Below, piece after piece: positions 15,262-23,821 of a stretch of 30,908 bases of DNA (its first letter is position 1; each line of letters starts with the position of its first letter). Source of the DNA: Alphaproteobacteria bacterium UBA6062 (GTDB lineage: Bacteria; Pseudomonadota; Alphaproteobacteria; Sneathiellales; Sneathiellaceae). A program made the translations under genes and the position numbers. Under the pieces are notes generated by a model that did not search any database, was not told where the DNA came from, and saw only the letters and a list, made by a program, of their open reading frames with translations. Location of the stretch: positions 1 to 30,908 of the forward strand of contig DIYE01000265.1 of assembly GCA_002428885.1 (NCBI GenBank), written 5' to 3'.

Positions 15262-16584
15262 TCAGAGACCTTCCGGTTTACCAACCACAGTAATGATCAG
15301 TTTATCAGGGTCCATCAAGCGTTCCGCGACTCGCTGAATATCTTTCAGGGTAACGGCACTGATCAAATCCGCCCGTTCTTTCAGATAGGTCATAGGCAGA
15401 TCATTCAACTGCATGCTGACCATGATATTGGCGATCCTGGAATTGGATGAAAGCCGCAACGGAAAAGAGCCGTTCAGATAGGTTTTTGCCGATGCCAGTT
15501 CCTCCTCAGTCACACCCTTTTCCCTGATCTTCCGGAGTTCAGCTTTCACGAGATCAACGGCCTGCCCAACCGACGCGTTGCTCGTTCCGAAACCGCCAAG
15601 CTGAATACCACCCTGTTTCAGGGGGTAGAGATAACTGTAGATGGAATAAACCAGCCCGCGTTTTTCCCGGATTTCTTCCGTAAGCCGCGATTCAAAACCG
15701 CCGCCGCCGAGAATATAATTAAGCACATAAGCGGCATAATAATCCGGATCATCCCGTTTGAGGCCCTGCCCGCCAAAGACCACAACACTTTGCGGAATAT
15801 CCTGATCAATGACTTCGACTATGGGCTGCTGAACAGGCTGTACACCCGGTATCTCAGGAAGGTTTGATTTTTCAGGAATGCCGAGGAAAGTCTTATCCAG
15901 CAATGCGCCAAGCGCCTTCTCATCGATATCACCGATGACAGAGATCACCATATTGTCCCTGGCAATCTGACGGTTTTTGAAACTGCCAAGATCCTCCCGC
16001 GTAATCGCCTTCATGCTTTCCAGCGTTCCTTCTGTCGGATTGCTGTAAGGATGGCCCGGAAAAGCAACGTCAAACCAGGCCCGTCCCGCCAGGCTATTGG
16101 GATTTGACAGCTTGCGGCTGAGACTTACCAGAATCTGGCTTCGGATACGCTCCACCGGCTCCTCAGCAAACTGTGGATCGGTTATAGCGAGGTCAAAGAG
16201 GCGAAATGCCTCTGCCTTATTTTCGCTCAGCGTCTTGAGGCTCCCGGAAAAAGCATCCTTGGAAGCATCAAAGCTTAATGAAATAGCCAGTTCCGACAAC
16301 CGGCCCTGAAAAGCCCGGCTATCCAGATCGCCAGCTCCTTCATCCATGGTTGAAGCGGCCAGATGCGCAAGCCCCGCTTTCTCTGTCCCATCGAGGCTGG
16401 CGCCGCCCTTCCAGGCAACTTCCATACTCAGGATCGGGATTGATCTTTCTTCGACAAACCAGGCTGCAACGCCGCCGGGACTGACAATTTTTCGGATCTC
16501 TGCTGCAGAAACGAGGGATGCAAAAACCGAGCAAACCAGGATGATGACCGCCGACAGAGAAGCATTAGCAGATATCCGTTTCAT
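15262..16584 (-). CDS. M16 family protein, catalytically inactive subunit (exported)
   Basis: A 440-residue paralogue of the M16 peptidase gene just upstream. A signal peptide spans residues 1-27 (cut near SLVSAA). The place of the zinc motif reads GLAHLAASTMDEGAG, so the HxxEH residues are lost and the protein cannot bind zinc in the usual way. It keeps FESRLTEEIREKRGLVYSIYSY, the Arg/Tyr segment that non-catalytic M16 subunits use to hold substrate. It therefore probably pairs with the active subunit as a heterodimer in the periplasm. The start is fixed by a strong GGAGGAG; the ATG comes one base after the upstream TAA. A longer in-frame start at 16617 would overlap and is unlikely. Confidence 0.9.
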   Translation of the reverse strand: MKRISANASLSAVIILVCSVFASLVSAAEIRKIVSPGGVAAWFVEERSIPILSMEVAWKGGASLDGTEKAGLAHLAASTMDEGAGDLDSRAFQGRLSELAISLSFDASKDAFSGSLKTLSENKAEAFRLFDLAITDPQFAEEPVERIRSQILVSLSRKLSNPNSLAGRAWFDVAFPGHPYSNPTEGTLESMKAITREDLGSFKNRQIARDNMVISVIGDIDEKALGALLDKTFLGIPEKSNLPEIPGVQPVQQPIVEVIDQDIPQSVVVFGGQGLKRDDPDYYAAYVLNYILGGGGFESRLTEEIREKRGLVYSIYSYLYPLKQGGIQLGGFGTSNASVGQAVDLVKAELRKIREKGVTEEELASAKTYLNGSFPLRLSSNSRIANIMVSMQLNDLPMTYLKERADLISAVTLKDIQRVAERLMDPDKLIITVVGKPEGL

Positions 16585-16585
16585 C

Positions 16586-17941
16586 TTATTTCTCCTCCGG
16601 CAGCAATTTACCGACAACAGACCTGCGCTCTACAAAGACCTTAGCAGCTGCGGTTTTAATCTCTTCAGCAGTCACAGCCGCGATCTGACTTGGCCAATTC
16701 ACAATGTTTTCAAGGCTTTCACCGCTGGCCAACGCTCCGCCAAAAATATTGGCAGCTCCGCTAATGCTGTCCCTTGCATAAATAGCGGACGCCATCATCC
16801 GCTTCTTGGCATGTTTGACTTCGTCTTCAGTCACACCGTTTTTCAAAACATCCTTGATGATCGCATCAACAGCCTGCTCCACCTCCTCCAGCGAATGTCC
16901 GCCGACGGGACTGCCATAGACGGTAAAGCCGGAAGCATCAAATGTGCCGGAACGGTAGTAAGCCCCGGCGGATGCCGCCAGTTTATCGTCAATCACCAGT
17001 TTTGAATAAAGTCGGCTCGTGACACCGCCCCCCAGGATTTCGCTTAAAACCTCAAGCGCCCGAACCTCTTTCAGATCGCCAACACGCGCGGACGGAGCCA
17101 GATACGTCTGCCGCCAGGACGGTTCGCGAACCCGTTTATCCCGCATCACAAGCGTTCTTTTGGCAAGCTGAGGCGGTTCGATACGGCGCACACGTTCCGG
17201 AAGATCAATAGGTTTTGCGGGACCGTAATATGTCCGGGCAAGTGCAAAAACGTCTTCAGCTTTTACATCTCCGGCGACGACCAGGATCGCATTATTGGGC
17301 CCATAATATTTTTTGTACCAATCGATAGCGTCTTGCGTGGTCAGTTTTTCAATTTCATTACGCCAGCCGATAATCGGAATCCCATAAGGATGTGCCAGGA
17401 ATTGAGCCGCGTTCAACTGCTCGCTCAAAAGAGCGCCTGGATTGTTATCTGTCCGCTGGGACCGTTCCTCCAACACGACCAGAAGCTCTGCCCCTACGGC
17501 CTCATCCGTCAGCGCCAGATTACTCATCCGGTCTGCTTCCATTTCCATCAGCAGCGGCAGTTTGTCTGCACTGGCATTCTGGTAATAGGCTGTATAATCG
17601 TAGGATGTAAAAGCGTTATCCTGTCCGCCGTTTTTGGCGATAATTGACGAAAACTCCCCGGGCGGGATTTTCTTTGTTCCCTTAAACATGAGATGTTCGA
17701 GGAAATGGGCGATCCCCGATTTTCCGATGGGCTCATCCGCTGATCCAATCCGGTACCAGACCATATGGGTCACGACCGGTGCCCGATGATCTTCGATAAC
17801 AACAACATCAAGACCGTTTTCCAACGTCGTCGTCTTTGGATCGAAAAGCTTGGGAATTTCAGCGCTATCATTTGCAACGCTCACGCCAGAGAGACTGACA
17901 GTCGCGCATATCACCAGCAGACCGGCGAGGATATTTTTCAT
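16586..17941 (-). CDS. M16 family zinc metallopeptidase (exported, catalytic subunit)
   Basis: A 451-residue pitrilysin-type peptidase. Residues 1-23 are a signal peptide (MKNILAGLLVICATVSLSGVSVA). The inverted zinc motif HFLEH (79-83) is intact in SGIAHFLEHLMFKGTKK, and the third ligand is in VVLEERSQRTDN (Glu158/159), the spacing expected. Two homologous halves follow as in the family. It acts in the periplasm, probably on peptides or misfolded protein fragments. An AAGGAG precedes the ATG. The inactive partner begins one base after the stop, so the pair is made together. The 144-base gap before it may hold its own promoter. Confidence 0.94.
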   Translation of the reverse strand: MKNILAGLLVICATVSLSGVSVANDSAEIPKLFDPKTTTLENGLDVVVIEDHRAPVVTHMVWYRIGSADEPIGKSGIAHFLEHLMFKGTKKIPPGEFSSIIAKNGGQDNAFTSYDYTAYYQNASADKLPLLMEMEADRMSNLALTDEAVGAELLVVLEERSQRTDNNPGALLSEQLNAAQFLAHPYGIPIIGWRNEIEKLTTQDAIDWYKKYYGPNNAILVVAGDVKAEDVFALARTYYGPAKPIDLPERVRRIEPPQLAKRTLVMRDKRVREPSWRQTYLAPSARVGDLKEVRALEVLSEILGGGVTSRLYSKLVIDDKLAASAGAYYRSGTFDASGFTVYGSPVGGHSLEEVEQAVDAIIKDVLKNGVTEDEVKHAKKRMMASAIYARDSISGAANIFGGALASGESLENIVNWPSQIAAVTAEEIKTAAAKVFVERRSVVGKLLPEEK

Positions 17942-18085
17942 GGTGGCCCGGCTCCTTGTTTCACCTGCCTTTTCATTAAGGAAAAGACAGATGTAAATGC
18001 AAGGCCCAACTTCAGAAATTTATCTCACAAATACGATATGAGGAGAGAATTTCCTGTGTGCTGACATCCAGAAAACACTGAGATC

Positions 18086-18661
18086 TTAATTAAACAGGCC
18101 TTCCAGCAAAGCTCTTTTACGGCGTTCGATAATCGGCGTCTCACCGCCAGCAGAAGGGGAGTTACCCAGTGCAGCATTTTCCTGCAGTCGCTTCTTTTCC
18201 TCAGCTGGGTTCACAACCGTTCCAAAAGCGGGTTGTTCCTGCCAGAACATGATTTTTTCAACCAGGGTTTCATCATTTTCCGCAAGCGTTGCTGTTTCTT
18301 CATCCACGATACGGCGAATCGAAGAATCTGCGTTTTCAGCATCAGCCTGTCTTAACAGAGCAAGTTCACCGGCAGACGTACCGGCAGCCTCTGCTTCCTG
18401 CTGCGTAATAATACCTTTACGCCCTGTCAGGGTTTTACGGGCATTTTCCTGAACCAGTTGATCCTGCGGGCCACGCGCACCCGGCGCCGGCGGACGCAGA
18501 GAAAAGTCCGGCGGAATAATCAAAGGTGCTTTGGTAATAACCGCAAATTCGTCAGGCGCTCTCTTACCATCAATGCCGAGTGCCTGGCGCGTTCCTTCGC
18601 AGCCTGAGAGCACCAGCGATGCCAGCAGCAAGCCGCCCGTCATCAAAATCTTTTTGGACAT
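18086..18661 (-). CDS. DUF3035 family lipoprotein
   Basis: A 191-residue lipoprotein: MSKKILMTGGLLLASLVLSGC gives a lipobox LSGC with Cys21 as the lipid site. The mature part starts GTRQALGIDGKRAPDEFAVITKAPLIIPPDFSLRPPAPGARGPQ, the conserved front of DUF3035 proteins found in alphaproteobacteria; the rest is Glu/Ala-rich and ends near RRKRALLEGLFN. The function is unknown. ATG 18661 has AAGGGGG seven bases before it; a GTG at 18682 overlapping the lspA stop is in frame but would give a poor signal peptide. It lies directly after lspA, the signal peptidase that would mature it. Confidence 0.88.
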   Translation of the reverse strand: MSKKILMTGGLLLASLVLSGCEGTRQALGIDGKRAPDEFAVITKAPLIIPPDFSLRPPAPGARGPQDQLVQENARKTLTGRKGIITQQEAEAAGTSAGELALLRQADAENADSSIRRIVDEETATLAENDETLVEKIMFWQEQPAFGTVVNPAEEKKRLQENAALGNSPSAGGETPIIERRKRALLEGLFN

Positions 18662-18678
18662 TGTATAACCCCCTTGGT

Positions 18679-19164
18679 TCACGCTTCATTTTTAGACGAA
18701 TTTTCGTCAAAAAACAAGCTTTGCACCAGCATTAGCAGGACGCCGCCGACAATCGCCATATCAGCGATATTGAAAGCAGGCCAGCGCATAAAAATAAGAT
18801 CCACATCAAAAAAGTCAGCGACCCGGCCATAATGCAGCCGATCAATAATATTACCAAGGGCACCGCCCAGCACGAGGCCAAGCGCATATCCCAGCAATTT
18901 CTGCGTCGCTCTCGCCATCCAGACCACCAGCACAAGGCAGATAGCCAGAGAAAGAGCAATCAGGATCCAGCGGGTTGTCTCGCCGCCGGCAAACATGCCG
19001 AAACTCACCCCGCTGTTCCAGACCATGACAAGGCGAAAGAAGGAGGTAACGTCAATCCCATAAGGATGGGACGCCATATACTCGACCATCTGAATCTTGA
19101 AAGCCTGATCAATAACAACGGCAATTGTTGCTATAATCAGCCCTATACGCAGAACAGGGTTCAC
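18679..19164 (-). CDS. lspA: Lipoprotein signal peptidase (signal peptidase II)
   Basis: A 161-residue inner-membrane aspartyl protease that removes signal peptides from prolipoproteins. Four membrane helices can be seen (about 5-22, 66-84, 90-107, 131-153). Conserved motifs are IDQAFK (19-24), VWNSGVSFGMF, GNIIDRLHYGRVADFFD and FNIADMAI; the catalytic pair is Asp117 and Asp135. The start is a GTG nine bases after the ileS stop, with TAAGGA before it. Its neighbour, the DUF3035 lipoprotein, is a likely substrate. The ileS-lspA order is common in proteobacteria. Confidence 0.96.
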   Translation of the reverse strand: MNPVLRIGLIIATIAVVIDQAFKIQMVEYMASHPYGIDVTSFFRLVMVWNSGVSFGMFAGGETTRWILIALSLAICLVLVVWMARATQKLLGYALGLVLGGALGNIIDRLHYGRVADFFDVDLIFMRWPAFNIADMAIVGGVLLMLVQSLFFDENSSKNEA

Positions 19165-19173
19165 AAGTATTCC

Positions 19174-21981
19174 TTAATACTCAAATTCCTCGACCACATC
19201 TGCACAACGGCTGCACAGATCAACATATTTTGGATGGCTTCCAACATCATCCGAGATCTTCCAGCAGCGCTGACATTTATTACCATCCGCGAGAGCAGGA
19301 ACAACAGCAACACCAGGAACCTCTTCCAAAGTAAAAGCGCTTTCCGGTGCATGTCCATCTGAAAGCGTTAATCCAGATGTAATACAGATATCATTGAGAG
19401 GAAGGCCTTCAAGGAGAGATTTATAGTCTTCACTGACAAAAACAGTCGGCGCTGACTGCAAACTGGATCCAATCCGCTTTTCCCGGCGTTCAATTTCCAG
19501 AGCGCCGGTCACAACTCTGCGGAACGCCCGGATTTTTGACCAGCGCGCGTCCAGCGCCTCATTCCGCCATGACGTTGGAATATCAGGGAACTGATTCATA
19601 TGAACGCTGCCATTTTCATCGGGGAATCGGGCAAGCCAGGTTTCTTCTGCTGTAAAGACCAGAACCGGCGCCAGCCAGGAAGTCAGACAATGAAAAAGCT
19701 GATCCAAGACGGTCCGGGCAGCACGCCGGCGGAGGGCATTTACACTATCGCAATAGAGGACATCTTTTCGAATATCGAAATAGAAGGCAGAGAGTTCCAG
19801 GGTACAGAAATTCTGTACAGCGGAGAACATACGACTGAATTCATATTCGTTACAGTTCTTGCGTACCTGCTCATCCAGAACCGACAGGCGATGCAAAACC
19901 CACTGTTCCAATTCGGGCATGTCAGCGACATCTACTTTTTCACTGTCATCCCAGTCGGCCAGATTACCCAGGATAAATCGCAATGTATTGCGAAGGCGGC
20001 GGTAACTGTCTACCTGCCCCTGGATGATCTCATTCCCGATCCGCATGTCTTCAGTATAGTCGGAAGCGACGACCCAGAGACGCAGGATATCAGCGCCGTT
20101 CTGCTTGATGATCTTTTCAGGCACAACTGTATTGCCGAGGGACTTCGACATCTTGCGGCCCTTGCCGTCCATGACAAATCCGTGAGTCAGAACACCATCA
20201 TAAGGGGCCCGCCCCCGAGTTCCACAGGATTCGAGCAAGGAAGAATGGAACCAGCCGCGGTGCTGATCGGTCCCCTCCAGATAAAGATCAGCCGGCCATT
20301 TCATTTCCGGACGGTTTTCCAGCGTAAAGGCATGAGTACTGCCGGAATCGAACCAGACATCCAGGATGTCCATAACCTGCTCATAATCATCGGCATTATA
20401 ATTATTGCCAAGGAACCGGCTCGGGCTGGAAGCAAACCAGGCATCTGCCCCTTCTGCTTCCGTCGCCTCGACAATCCGGGTATTCACCTCTTCATCCCGC
20501 AGGATTTCACCTGTTTCCTTATTGACGAAAACCGTGATCGGTACGCCCCAGGCCCGTTGACGGGACAGCACCCAGTCGGGACGGTTTTCCACCATGGAAT
20601 AAAGACGCTTGTGACCGGATTTTGGGTACCAGGCCGTCTCGTCAATGGCTTTCAGAGCTTTTTTCCGCAGATCATTTGTCTCCATGGACACAAACCACTG
20701 ACTGGTATTTCGGAAAATAAGTGGTGCTTTTGAGCGCCAGGAATGCGGATAGGAGTGCTTGATCTTGCCGCGTTTGAGCAACGCGCCGGCAGCTTCCAGT
20801 TCATCTGCCACATGTTCATTGCATTTATAAACATGCTCGCCGGCAAACATCGGAACATGCTTGTAAAAAGTACCGTCTTCATCAACAGTCTGCGGAACTT
20901 CAACGCCATATTTCATGCCGACTTCAAAGTCTTCCTGACCATGCCCGGGTGCTGTATGGACAAAGCCTGTACCTGCGTCAACAGTGACATGATCACCATC
21001 GAGAAGCGGCACATCGAAATCATATCCCTGCCCGGCAAACGGATGACGACAGATAACATCAGCAAAGGCAGCCCCTTTGCCGGACCAGAAGGATTTAACC
21101 TCTGTGATCCCGGCTTCTTTCTGGATCTCCTCCAGCAAGGCTTCAGCAACAAACAGTTTTTCGCCTGTTTTGGCAAGACTGCCTTCTTCGCTTGCAACAA
21201 CTTCTATCCCGACATAGTCAAGATCAGCCCCATAGGAAATGGCGCGGTTACCGGGCATGGTCCAGGGGGTTGTCGTCCAGATAACAACATGACCGCCCTC
21301 GGCGAAGTCGGGTCCCGCTGTGACAGGGAAGCGGACATAGATGGTCGTGGAAACATGGTCATGATATTCCACTTCGGCTTCAGCAAGCGCCGTTTTCTCT
21401 ACCGGCGACCACATGACCGGTTTGGAACCCCGGTACAAACCGCCATTCATAGAAAATTTCAAGAGCTCCCGTACGATCTGGGCTTCGGCATCATAGCTCA
21501 TGGTGATATAGGGGTTTTCCCAGTCGCCAGTCACCCCCAGCCGTTTGAACTCCTGCCGCTGAATATCAATCCATTCTTCCGCAAATTCCCGGCATTCCTG
21601 ACGAAATTCCACCACAGGCACTTCGTCTTTATTTTTGCCTTCTTTGCGATATTTCTCTTCGATTTTCCATTCGATTGGCAAACCATGGCAGTCCCAACCT
21701 GGAACATAATGGGCATTTTTACCCTGCATCTGCTGGCTGCGGTTGATCACATCTTTCAGGACTTTGTTGACCGCATGCCCCATATGCAGATGTCCGTTCG
21801 CATAGGGAGGGCCGTCATGCAGGATAAACTGCTCCCGGTCTTTGGACTGTTCCCGAAGTTTCCCGAACAGATCCATATTTTCCCAGCGCTCAAGCAGACC
21901 TGGCTCCTTGTTAGGTAGCCCGGCCTTCATCGGAAAGCTGGTTTTTGGAAGAAAAAGAGTGGATTTATAGTCAGTGCTCAT
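19174..21981 (-). CDS. ileS: Isoleucyl-tRNA synthetase
   Basis: A 935-residue class I synthetase that charges tRNA-Ile. The HIGH-type motif is HLHMGHA (64-70) in DGPPYANGHLHMGH, and KMSKS is at 610-614. The editing (CP1) domain lies between them, with WTTTPWTMPGNRAI (235-248). The C-terminal zinc site has four cysteines (903, 906, 923, 926) in KCQRCW and DLCSRC. This is the bacterial type with zinc finger. A TATAAT -10 box lies about 30 bases before the ATG, and the ribosome site is weak (AGGATCAG). Upstream lie a palindrome, a hairpin and a short isoleucine-rich ORF that may control it. lspA follows after nine bases. Confidence 0.98.
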   Translation of the reverse strand: MSTDYKSTLFLPKTSFPMKAGLPNKEPGLLERWENMDLFGKLREQSKDREQFILHDGPPYANGHLHMGHAVNKVLKDVINRSQQMQGKNAHYVPGWDCHGLPIEWKIEEKYRKEGKNKDEVPVVEFRQECREFAEEWIDIQRQEFKRLGVTGDWENPYITMSYDAEAQIVRELLKFSMNGGLYRGSKPVMWSPVEKTALAEAEVEYHDHVSTTIYVRFPVTAGPDFAEGGHVVIWTTTPWTMPGNRAISYGADLDYVGIEVVASEEGSLAKTGEKLFVAEALLEEIQKEAGITEVKSFWSGKGAAFADVICRHPFAGQGYDFDVPLLDGDHVTVDAGTGFVHTAPGHGQEDFEVGMKYGVEVPQTVDEDGTFYKHVPMFAGEHVYKCNEHVADELEAAGALLKRGKIKHSYPHSWRSKAPLIFRNTSQWFVSMETNDLRKKALKAIDETAWYPKSGHKRLYSMVENRPDWVLSRQRAWGVPITVFVNKETGEILRDEEVNTRIVEATEAEGADAWFASSPSRFLGNNYNADDYEQVMDILDVWFDSGSTHAFTLENRPEMKWPADLYLEGTDQHRGWFHSSLLESCGTRGRAPYDGVLTHGFVMDGKGRKMSKSLGNTVVPEKIIKQNGADILRLWVVASDYTEDMRIGNEIIQGQVDSYRRLRNTLRFILGNLADWDDSEKVDVADMPELEQWVLHRLSVLDEQVRKNCNEYEFSRMFSAVQNFCTLELSAFYFDIRKDVLYCDSVNALRRRAARTVLDQLFHCLTSWLAPVLVFTAEETWLARFPDENGSVHMNQFPDIPTSWRNEALDARWSKIRAFRRVVTGALEIERREKRIGSSLQSAPTVFVSEDYKSLLEGLPLNDICITSGLTLSDGHAPESAFTLEEVPGVAVVPALADGNKCQRCWKISDDVGSHPKYVDLCSRCADVVEEFEY

Positions 21982-22010
21982 TGTAGCAAACTGATCCTAA
22001 CAGTAGTCAT

Positions 22011-22016
22011 ATTATA
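22011..22016 (-). promoter_or_regulatory. Candidate -10 box for ileS
   Basis: A perfect TATAAT on the - strand, placing transcription start near 22004, about 23 bases before the ileS ATG. There is no good -35 box at 16-18 bases; that position is occupied by the palindrome at 22028-22046, so an activator or repressor there is plausible. Confidence 0.45.
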
Positions 22017-22027
22017 CGATATTCGGT

Positions 22028-22046
22028 GAAGAGATCCGATCTCTTC
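22028..22046 (-). repeat. Palindrome GAAGAGATC-n-GATCTCTTC upstream of ileS
   Basis: Nine-base perfect arms around one central base. It overlaps the region where a -35 element for the TATAAT at 22011-22016 would lie. No U-run follows on either strand, so it is better read as an operator than a terminator. Confidence 0.5.
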
Positions 22047-22087
22047 GAAAGCGGCACAACGGTTTGAAAACCTCAACAGCCAATGTT

Positions 22088-22115
22088 ACCCGACCTTATC
22101 CCTTAAAGGCCGGGT
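22088..22115 (-). promoter_or_regulatory. Hairpin in the ribF-ileS intergenic leader
   Basis: On the - strand, ACCCGGCCTT pairs with AAGGTCGGGT (10 bp, one G-U pair, 8-base loop). Read from the + strand the wobble becomes an A-C mismatch, so selection would be on - strand RNA. It begins inside the last codons of the 28-codon ORF at 22096-22182. No U-run follows. Confidence 0.5.
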
Positions 22116-22182
22116 CGATAATTCGGCATATGGCACCGCCCATGGGCAGCAATCCGATCAGTATGCGCTTTGTCAATTTCAT
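22096..22182 (-). CDS. Candidate short isoleucine-rich leader peptide ahead of ileS
   Basis: A 28-codon ORF, starting MKLTKRILIGLL and ending RIIDPAFKG. Five residues are isoleucine (7, 9, 18, 21, 22), two of them coded by ATA. The Ile-Ile pair sits directly before the bases that form the hairpin at 22088-22115, the arrangement seen in attenuation leader peptides. Against it: the ribosome site is poor (GGGA only two bases from ATG), an in-frame TGA lies 12 bases before the ATG, and the strongest -10 box is downstream of it. It could also be chance or a remnant. Treat as a hypothesis. Confidence 0.3.
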   Translation of the reverse strand: MKLTKRILIGLLPMGGAICRIIDPAFKG

Positions 22183-22252
22183 GGTCCCGTTGTATCAACT
22201 CAACCGATGACTGTCGAGAGCTCCTTTTATGTTAGGTTCTTGTCCTAAGGCC

Positions 22253-23248
22253 TCAGCTTTCTACAATCTTCCGGTCATTCTTATCCGCATACCGGTCCTG
22301 GCGATTATCAGATGCCGCCAGAATAGTTCGGGCAGAAAGGGCGTCTTTATCAATCTGCTTTTCCAGTTCATCGATACCGGAGAATTTCTTTTCTTCCCGG
22401 ATGAAATCCACAAAGGCTACCCGGATCTTGCGAGCGTATAGATCTCCCTCAAAATCCAGAAGATGCACCTCAAGAATGACATCCTTTTTATCAAAAGTCG
22501 GTCGATTCCCGTAATTGGCGACACCATTAACCCAGGAAGTGGTTCCATCTTCTTCATGCAGTCCAACCCGAACGGCATATACGCCCAGCTTGGGGTGATG
22601 ATAATGCGTAATAGGAACATTGGCTGTCGGAAAACCGATTGTTCTGCCCCGCTTGTCTCCTTCAACCACCCGGCCTTCCACTTCCCACCAGTGCCCCAGC
22701 AGCGTTGCCGCTTTGCGCGGTTCACCATTTGCCAGACATTCACGAATGGCAGTGGACGAGAAAATAACCGTCTCTTCACCCACCGGTTCAACGACGGTTA
22801 CACCGAAGCCGTATTTCTTACCGAGTTCCGACAGGATTACCGTTGTGCCCTGACGTTTATGACCAAAGATAAAATCATATCCGACAACCACATGACTGAC
22901 CCCGAAACCCTCTACCAGGACATCCCGGACAAATTCCTCGGCTGTTTTCTGGGAGAATTCCAGATCGAATTTCAGAGCGACCATCACATCAACTTTTAAC
23001 CAGTTGAGGTGTGCTGCCTTGGTTTCAAGGTTGGACAAGCGGAAAGGAGGCGCATCCGGAGCAAAAAATTCTCTTGAATGCGGCTCGAATGTCAAAACAC
23101 CCGCAGGTACACCACGCTTGTCAGCTTCTTCCTGGGCATGAGCGATAACCGACTGATGTCCCCGATGAACACCGTCAAAATTCCCGATCGCCAGCACGAG
23201 TCCTTTTACGTCAGTCGGGACATCGGCGTATTTTCGCATAATGCGCAT
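22253..23248 (-). CDS. ribF: Bifunctional riboflavin kinase / FAD synthetase
   Basis: A 331-residue enzyme that phosphorylates riboflavin to FMN and adenylates FMN to FAD. The N-terminal nucleotidyltransferase domain has LAIGNFDGVHRGHQ (HxGH motif) and VVGYDFIFGHKRQG, then FSSTAIRECL. The C-terminal kinase domain has KRGRTIGFPTANV and GVANYGNRPTF with downstream Glu in EVHLLDFEGDLY. The first ATG (23248) is chosen because GGAGTAGG lies just before it; a second ATG at 23239 is in frame. It follows the MaoC gene by 27 bases and precedes ileS by 271 bases. The last 25 residues are polar and not part of the usual fold. Confidence 0.97.
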   Translation of the reverse strand: MRIMRKYADVPTDVKGLVLAIGNFDGVHRGHQSVIAHAQEEADKRGVPAGVLTFEPHSREFFAPDAPPFRLSNLETKAAHLNWLKVDVMVALKFDLEFSQKTAEEFVRDVLVEGFGVSHVVVGYDFIFGHKRQGTTVILSELGKKYGFGVTVVEPVGEETVIFSSTAIRECLANGEPRKAATLLGHWWEVEGRVVEGDKRGRTIGFPTANVPITHYHHPKLGVYAVRVGLHEEDGTTSWVNGVANYGNRPTFDKKDVILEVHLLDFEGDLYARKIRVAFVDFIREEKKFSGIDELEKQIDKDALSARTILAASDNRQDRYADKNDRKIVES

Positions 23249-23275
23249 GCAACCTACTCCAGCTCTTTCTTATTC

Positions 23276-23707
23276 TTATGGTCGCTTGGAAACCATCAGC
23301 ATTGCATCACCTTGCAGAACAATTGTATCACCAACCCGGCATTCGCAGTCAAATGAAACCCGCCTGCCGTTAATCTCTCGCAAGGTGACCTCTGCAACGA
23401 CTGTATCACCGATACAAACCGGTGCCTTGAAGACAAGATTCTGGCTCATATAAATCGCCCCGGGCCCCGGAAGCCGTGTTCCGAAAATCGTGGACAGGAA
23501 GCTGGCGGACAACATGCCATGGGCAATCCGTTCTTTGAACATGGTCTCGGCAGCAAATTCAGCGTTCAGGTGAACCGGATTGGTATCTCCTGAAACGCCG
23601 GCAAACATGAGAATATCTGCTTCTGTCACGGTTTTGGCGAAAGTATCGCTCATGCCGACGGACAGATCCTCCAGAAAATAGCCGTGCAGTTTTTCGTAGT
23701 CAGACAT
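23276..23707 (-). CDS. MaoC family dehydratase ((R)-specific enoyl-CoA hydratase-like)
   Basis: A 143-residue hot-dog-fold hydratase. The catalytic Asp and His are in FAGVSGDTNPVHLNAEFA, the hydratase-2 signature, followed by IAHGMLSASFLS, also conserved. This layout matches PhaJ-type (R)-enoyl-CoA hydratases that link beta-oxidation to polyhydroxyalkanoate or other acyl-CoA routes. The substrate length is unknown. Two ATGs stand in tandem (23710 and 23707); the second has better spacing to GAGAG. A promoter-like pair lies 33 bases upstream. It is first in the run leading to ribF and ileS. Confidence 0.9.
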   Translation of the reverse strand: MSDYEKLHGYFLEDLSVGMSDTFAKTVTEADILMFAGVSGDTNPVHLNAEFAAETMFKERIAHGMLSASFLSTIFGTRLPGPGAIYMSQNLVFKAPVCIGDTVVAEVTLREINGRRVSFDCECRVGDTIVLQGDAMLMVSKRP

Positions 23708-23739
23708 CATCTCTCTCGGTTTTTTGAATTTTGCGGCGC

Positions 23740-23769
23740 AATATAACGGCCAACCCCTATAAACCGCAA
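23740..23769 (-). promoter_or_regulatory. Candidate sigma70 promoter for the maoC-ribF run
   Basis: On the - strand, TTGCGG (23769-23764), an 18-base spacer, then TATATT (23745-23740). Transcription would start near 23733, about 26 bases before the maoC start codon. Confidence 0.5.
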
Positions 23770-23821
23770 GCGATACTGCGCACTCCCGGTCATTTGATAT
23801 CGCCCTGCCAATCCGCTTTCC

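Noticed and set aside
18014..18053. Imperfect hairpin GAAATT...AATTTC between the lipoprotein and M16 genes
   Set aside because: The stem is short and interrupted, and no U-run follows on the - strand, so I do not call a terminator.
19600..21918. Two long + strand open frames (about 377 and 391 codons)
   Set aside because: Both are antisense to ileS, whose motifs run the whole length. Their products are rich in Phe, Ile and His with no recognisable fold.
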